A stretch of DNA of 9,738 nt from an uncultured Clostridia bacterium (GTDB taxonomy: Bacteria; Bacillota; Clostridia; Christensenellales; Aristaeellaceae). Below are positions 6,074 to 9,738 of the stretch, piece after piece. The number at the start of each line of letters is the position of its first letter. The stretch's first letter is position 1. The position numbers and the translations under genes were made by a program. The stretch lies in the NCBI GenBank assembly GCA_946409855.1, contig CAMJXZ010000102.1, forward strand, positions 1 through 9,738. Reading direction: 5' to 3'. A model generated the notes under the pieces. It was not told where the DNA came from. It ran no database searches and saw only the letters and a list, made by a program, of their open reading frames with translations.

Positions 6074-6113
6074 GGAAGGGCCATCGGGAAGTCTTCTTCC
6101 TGGTGGCCCTTCC
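6074..6113 (+). promoter_or_regulatory. Strong intercistronic mRNA hairpin between mglB and mglA
   Basis: GGAAGGGCCATCGGGAAG (6074-6091) pairs along all 18 bases with CTTCCTGGTGGCCCTTCC (6096-6113), with two G-U wobbles and a TCTT loop. It starts 31 nt after the mglB stop. No T-tract follows, so it is probably not an efficient terminator. Such structures after binding-protein genes usually protect the upstream mRNA from 3' exonucleases and give more receptor than ATPase or permease; that role is inferred here. Confidence 0.7.
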
Positions 6114-6142
6114 ATGCGAGAATAATGGAAAAGGCGGGATAC

Positions 6143-7681
6143 ATGATGGCGGGTCCCAAAGCAAATAACGTGCTGTCGATCCGGGGGCTGTGCAAGTCCT
6201 TCGGACGGAACCGCGTCCTGGATCACATCAATCTGGATGTGAAGGAAGGCACGATCATGGGCCTGATGGGCGAAAACGGCGCAGGCAAGTCCACCATGAT
6301 GAAGTGCCTCTTCGGCACCTACCAGAAGGACGAGGGCGTCATGATCTTCGACGGCAAAGAAGTCAATTTCTCCGGCCCGAAGGACGCCCTGGAAAACGGC
6401 GTCGCGATGGTGCACCAGGAACTCAACCAGTGCCTGGAGCGCAGCGTGGTGGATAACCTGTTCCTGGGCCGGTACCCCACCAGTTCCCTGGGCGTGGTGG
6501 ATGAAGCGCGCATGAAGAATGAAGCGGCGGACCTTTTCCGCAAGCTGAACATGACCGTGAACCTGTCCGCGCCGATGAAGACCATGTCGGTTTCCGCCCG
6601 GCAGATGGTGGAGATCGCCAAGGCCATTTCCTACAACGCGAAACTGATCGTGCTGGATGAGCCCACCTCGTCTTTGACCGTCCGCGAGGTGGCGAAACTT
6701 TTTGAAATGATGCGCAACCTGAAATCGCAGGGCATTTCGCTGATATATATCTCCCACAAGATGGATGAGGTTTTTGAAATCTGCGATGAAGTGGCCGTGA
6801 TGCGCGACGGCAAAATGGTGGCGACCAAGAAGACGAACGAAACCAACATGAACGAACTGATCGCCGCCATGGTGGGCCGTACGCTGGACAACCGCTTCCC
6901 GCCGGTAGATAACACCCCGGGGGAAACGGTGCTGTCCGTGCAGCATTTATCCACCAAATACGCGCCCAACCTGAAAGACATCACTTTTGACGTGCGCGAG
7001 GGCGAAATCTTCGGCCTGTACGGCCTGGTGGGCGCGGGCCGTACGGAACTGCTCGAAACGATGTTCGGCGTACGCACCAGAGCGGCCGGGCGCATGTATT
7101 ACAAGGGACGCCTGATGAACTTTACCAGCGCCAAGGACGCCATGAATCATGGGTTTGCCATGATCACCGAGGAAAGAAAATCCACCGGCCTCTTTCTGGA
7201 GGGCGATTTGACTTTTAATACCACGATCACCAATCTGTCGCATTATATGTCCGGCGCGATGCTGAGCAGCGACAAGATGGTGAAGGCGACAGCCAATGAA
7301 ATCAACGTCATGCATACCAAATGCATGGGCGCGTCCGACCCGATCACCTCGCTTTCCGGCGGGAACCAGCAGAAGGTCATCTTCGGCAAATGGCTGGAAC
7401 GGGACCCTGCCGTATTTCTGATGGATGAACCGACCCGCGGCATTGACGTCGGGGCCAAGTATGAGATCTATGAGCTGATCATCAAAATGGCGAAGATGGG
7501 CAAAACCGTCATCGTCGTGTCCTCTGAGATGCCGGAGATCCTGGGCATCACCAACCGCATCGGCATCATGTCCAACGGCCGGCTGGCAGGCATTGTCAAC
7601 ACCAAAGAGACCAATCAGGAAGAGCTGCTCAGGCTCAGCGCCAAATATCTGTGGATGGGGGAGACGCATCATGTCAAATAA
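6143..7681 (+). CDS. mglA: Sugar ABC transporter ATPase with two nucleotide-binding domains (MglA)
   Basis: Cytoplasmic ATPase that powers galactose-type sugar uptake; tandem-domain carbohydrate ATPase of normal size (512 residues). First domain: Walker A GENGAGKST at 43-51, signature SVSARQMVE at 149-157 (MglA-type LSVSxxQ variant), Walker B LDEPTSS with D172/E173, and switch region YISHKMDEV. Second domain: degenerate Walker A GLVGAGRTE at 294 onward (Lys replaced by Arg, usual in this family), LSGGNQQK at 404, MDEPTRGIDVG with D428. An in-frame ATG at 6125 has no Shine-Dalgarno sequence. AAGGCGGG (6131-6138) suits ATG 6143 or the adjacent 6146, so I start at 6143. It follows mglB after a stable hairpin and overlaps mglC by 11 nt, pointing to translational coupling. 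Similarity to E. coli MglA (MVHQELN, SYNAK, SSEMPE, LGIT) supports the name over RbsA or XylG. Confidence 0.93.
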   Translation: MMAGPKANNVLSIRGLCKSFGRNRVLDHINLDVKEGTIMGLMGENGAGKSTMMKCLFGTYQKDEGVMIFDGKEVNFSGPKDALENGVAMVHQELNQCLERSVVDNLFLGRYPTSSLGVVDEARMKNEAADLFRKLNMTVNLSAPMKTMSVSARQMVEIAKAISYNAKLIVLDEPTSSLTVREVAKLFEMMRNLKSQGISLIYISHKMDEVFEICDEVAVMRDGKMVATKKTNETNMNELIAAMVGRTLDNRFPPVDNTPGETVLSVQHLSTKYAPNLKDITFDVREGEIFGLYGLVGAGRTELLETMFGVRTRAAGRMYYKGRLMNFTSAKDAMNHGFAMITEERKSTGLFLEGDLTFNTTITNLSHYMSGAMLSSDKMVKATANEINVMHTKCMGASDPITSLSGGNQQKVIFGKWLERDPAVFLMDEPTRGIDVGAKYEIYELIIKMAKMGKTVIVVSSEMPEILGITNRIGIMSNGRLAGIVNTKETNQEELLRLSAKYLWMGETHHVK

Positions 7682-9323
7682 CGAAAAGATCCTTTCACCG
7701 GAAGAGGAGCGGGCGCTGCTCGCGCCCATTGATGCATATGTGGGCGGCATCCAGCAGAAGATCAACGCGCTGCGGGCGGATGGTACGGACAAGGTGCTTG
7801 CCCTGACGAACCATATCGCCATCGTCCGGGAAAACGCCAATTACACCAAAGAAGAAAAGAACAGCATCATCGCCGGGGACCGCAGGGAACTGGCGGCGGC
7901 GAAGGCGGTGGAAGCAAAGAACAAAGCGCAGATCGACGCCCTGATCGGCGACGCCGTGGGCTATCTGGACGCGCACTACGACCAGGAGTATTACAGCAGG
8001 GTGGCCCGGTCCTGCGCCGCGCAGAAGGCGGCCGAAATCAGCCGCTATAACAATGAATTGCAGACGCTCACCAAACAGCACGAAGCGGAAATGGCCAAGC
8101 TGACCGGCAAGGGCGAACTGAAAGACGAAAAGTACGTCTTCAAAAACAGGCTCTTTGACGCCAGGCTCAGGCATCAATCCATCCTGCAGGAGATCAAGGA
8201 TACCCAGCATGAAGCGTTTATGCACCGCTATCATCTGACCGACCTGCTCCGCCTGTCCAAATTCACCGTCCGGGAAAAGGTCATCCAGAGATGGGAAAAC
8301 TACAAGTACGCTTTCAATACCAAACAGTTTTTCCTGAAAAACGGGTTGTATATCGCCATTCTTTTCATCTTTATCATCCTGTGCATCCTGACGCCCATCA
8401 TCAAGCACAAGCCCCTTCTGACGACGAAAAACATCCTGACCATCCTGACCCAGGCGTCTCCCCGGATGTTCCTGGCGCTGGGCGTGGGCGGGCTGATCCT
8501 GCTGGGCGGCACAGACCTGTCCGTGGGCCGCATGGTGGGCACCAGCATGGTGCTGTCCACCATGATCATGCACAAGGGTGTCAATACCGGCTATCTGTTC
8601 GGCACCGCCTATGATTTTACGGCCATCCCCCTGGGGCTCAGGATCGTCCTGGCCCTGGTGATCTGCTGCTGCATCACGACTGTCTTTACCTCCATCGCCG
8701 GGTTCTTTACGGCCCGCTTTAAAATCCATCCCTTCATATCGACCATGGCCAACATGCTGATCATGTTCGGCCTGATGACCTACGCGACCCAGGGCGTTTC
8801 CTTCGGCGCCATCGAAAAGGACATCAAGGGCATCATCATGCCCACCTGGGGGGACTTCCCGACCATCATCCTATGGGCCGTCGCCGTGATCATCGTGATG
8901 TACTTTATCTGGAACAAAACCAAACTGGGCAAAAATATGTACGCCGTCGGCGGCAACCCGGAGGCGGCGGCCGTATCCGGCATTTCCGTGTTCCGGGTCA
9001 CGCTGACCGCGTTCATGATCGCTGGCGTTCTGTACGGCTTCGGGGCCTGGCTGGAGTGCATCCGCATGGTCGGCTCCGGCTCCGCCTCCTACGGCCAGGG
9101 CTGGGAAACGGACGCCATCGCGGCCTGCGTGGTGGGCGGCGTATCCTTCAAGGGCGGCATCGGCAAGATCCAGGGCATCGTCGTGGGCGTGCTGATCTTT
9201 ACCTCCCTGACCTACTCCCTGACCATTCTCGGCGTGGATACCAACCTGCAGTTCGTTTTTTCCGGCATTATCATTCTGGCCGCCGTCACCATCGACTGCC
9301 TCAAGTACGTGCAGAAAAAGTAA
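7671..9323 (+). CDS. mglC: Galactose-type sugar ABC permease (MglC) with large cytoplasmic N-terminal extension
   Basis: Membrane channel of the importer. ATG 7671 has GGGGGAG 7 nt upstream and overlaps the mglA stop by 11 nt; earlier in-frame codons lie inside mglA. The product is 550 residues, against about 336 for E. coli MglC. Residues from about 213 to 550 are a full MglC core: first membrane helix at about 224-245 (NGLYIAILFIFIILCIL), ALGVGGLI, GGTDLSVGR at 279-287, GGNPEAAAVSG at 427-437 (cytoplasmic loop likely to contact the ATPase), DAIAACVVGGVSFKGG, and the end LKYVQKK. Residues 1-212 are an extra soluble region rich in Glu, Lys, Gln and Ala, with long predicted helices and coiled-coil-like heptads (about 55-185). 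I recognise no domain in it. It should be cytoplasmic because it precedes the first helix. No internal start with a ribosome binding site was seen near the core, so the fusion is probably real. Confidence 0.92.
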   Translation: MSNNEKILSPEEERALLAPIDAYVGGIQQKINALRADGTDKVLALTNHIAIVRENANYTKEEKNSIIAGDRRELAAAKAVEAKNKAQIDALIGDAVGYLDAHYDQEYYSRVARSCAAQKAAEISRYNNELQTLTKQHEAEMAKLTGKGELKDEKYVFKNRLFDARLRHQSILQEIKDTQHEAFMHRYHLTDLLRLSKFTVREKVIQRWENYKYAFNTKQFFLKNGLYIAILFIFIILCILTPIIKHKPLLTTKNILTILTQASPRMFLALGVGGLILLGGTDLSVGRMVGTSMVLSTMIMHKGVNTGYLFGTAYDFTAIPLGLRIVLALVICCCITTVFTSIAGFFTARFKIHPFISTMANMLIMFGLMTYATQGVSFGAIEKDIKGIIMPTWGDFPTIILWAVAVIIVMYFIWNKTKLGKNMYAVGGNPEAAAVSGISVFRVTLTAFMIAGVLYGFGAWLECIRMVGSGSASYGQGWETDAIAACVVGGVSFKGGIGKIQGIVVGVLIFTSLTYSLTILGVDTNLQFVFSGIIILAAVTIDCLKYVQKK

Positions 9324-9342
9324 GACGGACGCAATTGTTTTC

Positions 9343-9379
9343 AGGCGCAGGGCGCAGAACCCCTGCGCCTTTGTTTTTT
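9343..9379 (+). terminator. Rho-independent terminator of the mgl operon
   Basis: AGGCGCAGGG (9343-9352) pairs perfectly with CCCTGCGCCT (9361-9370) around an 8-nt loop and is followed by TTGTTTTTT. It begins 20 nt after the mglC stop and separates the operon from pgk. Confidence 0.92.
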
Positions 9380-9423
9380 CCTGAACTTTTCGGGAACTTG
9401 TCTGCGGAATTCGCGGTTTTCTC

Positions 9424-9453
9424 TTGCCTTCCGGGTGCTTTCTGTGATAATAT
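9424..9453 (+). promoter_or_regulatory. pgk promoter
   Basis: TTGCCT (9424-9429) serves as -35. The -10 may be GATAAT (9446-9451, 16-bp spacing, with an extended-type TG one base upstream) or TAATAT (9448-9453, 18-bp spacing). The start would be near 9459, giving a leader of about 60 nt before the pgk ATG. Confidence 0.6.
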
Positions 9454-9518
9454 ATACACGGCGTAATTCGGGATATTGCGCCGGAAATACGGATTGTTTA
9501 CGGAAGGAGTGGTTTCCC

Positions 9519-9738
9519 ATGGCCAAGAAAACAGTAGACGATATTCAGGTACAGGGCAAGCGGGTCCTGGTCCGCTGCGATTTCAACGTCCCCATGAAGG
9601 ACGGCAAGATCACCAACGACAAGCGCATCGTCGCGGCTCTCCCCACCATTCAGAAACTGATCAAAGACGGCGCGAAGGTCATCCTGTGCAGCCATCTGGG
9701 CAAGCCGAAGAACGGCCCGGAAGAGAAGTTCTCCCTGG
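9519..9738 (+). CDS. pgk: Phosphoglycerate kinase, N-terminal part (3'-partial)
   Basis: Glycolytic enzyme (EC 2.7.2.3) that transfers the phosphate of 1,3-bisphosphoglycerate to ADP in the cytoplasm. Only the first 73 codons are in the window, about a sixth of a usual 390-400-residue protein. The N-terminal substrate-binding motifs are present: VLVRCDFNVP at 16-25 (D21, N23), R36 in NDKRI, and SHLGKPK at 58-64 (the usual HLGRPK with Lys for Arg). ATG 9519 is preceded by AAGGAG (9504-9509) with a 9-nt gap. It has its own promoter and sits after the mgl terminator, so it is a separate transcription unit. In many Bacillota pgk belongs to a gapA-pgk-tpiA cluster; genes downstream cannot be seen here. 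Confidence 0.96.
   Translation, partial: MAKKTVDDIQVQGKRVLVRCDFNVPMKDGKITNDKRIVAALPTIQKLIKDGAKVILCSHLGKPKNGPEEKFSL

Noticed and set aside
6074..6113. Hairpin after mglB as a full terminator
   Set aside because: No U-tract follows, and mglA lies immediately downstream without a visible promoter of its own.
4666..6195. Long minus-strand open frame opposite mglB, and similar ones at 5990-6946, 6947-7840 and 7695-8729
   Set aside because: All are codon-bias shadows of mglB, mglA and mglC, with His/Val/Gly-rich products and no start signals.
7671..7681. Overlap of mglA and mglC as a sign of frameshift
   Set aside because: Both genes have complete ends, and mglC has its own RBS; short overlaps are normal in such operons.
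1..9738. CRISPR arrays, tRNA or rRNA genes, insertion sequences, attachment sites
   Set aside because: No regularly spaced repeats, tRNA-like cloverleaf, transposase motif or terminal inverted repeats were seen by eye on either strand.

Overview
The window looks like a chromosomal piece of a GC-rich Bacillota, most likely a gut or rumen Clostridia lineage. This is inferred from a tyrosyl-tRNA synthetase controlled by a complete T-box leader, strong AAGGAG/AGGAGG ribosome binding sites, a galactose-type (mgl) sugar ABC operon next to pgk, and a secreted Ig-repeat/caspase protein. No species can be named from the sequence alone.

Layout. (1) 1-2594, plus strand: the 3' part of a large extracellular protein with at least six Ig-like repeats followed by a C14 caspase/metacaspase-like domain with an intact His/Cys dyad and an EF-hand-like loop. 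(2) 2595-2947: a convergent intergenic region holding several hairpins, including the tyrS terminator. (3) 2948-4189, minus strand: tyrS, preceded by a tyrosine T-box leader (UAC specifier, T-box, attenuator) and a good sigma-A-type promoter at 4497-4525. (4) 4526-4785: a divergent control region with a 9-bp-arm inverted repeat and the promoter of the sugar operon. (5) 4786-9323, plus strand: an mglB-mglA-mglC operon, with a strong 18-bp intercistronic hairpin after mglB, an 11-nt overlap between mglA and mglC, and a terminator at 9343-9379. (6) 9424 to the end: promoter and first 73 codons of pgk.

The most striking observation is in the sugar transporter. The substrate-binding protein appears to be a natural circular permutant of the MglB fold. 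The roughly 80 residues that normally form the N-terminus of MglB are at the C-terminus (residues 340-418), joined to the canonical C-terminal part by a linker of about 18 residues. The signal peptide is fused directly in front of the strand that normally starts near mature residue 84. Nearly all galactose- and calcium-contacting positions known from E. coli MglB can still be found, in permuted order. Its partner permease is also unusual: a standard-length MglC core carries an extra cytoplasmic, charged, helical N-terminal region of about 210 residues. The ATPase is ordinary. Together the genes should import a hexose such as galactose or glucose, whose carbon can enter glycolysis (pgk is next door but separately transcribed).
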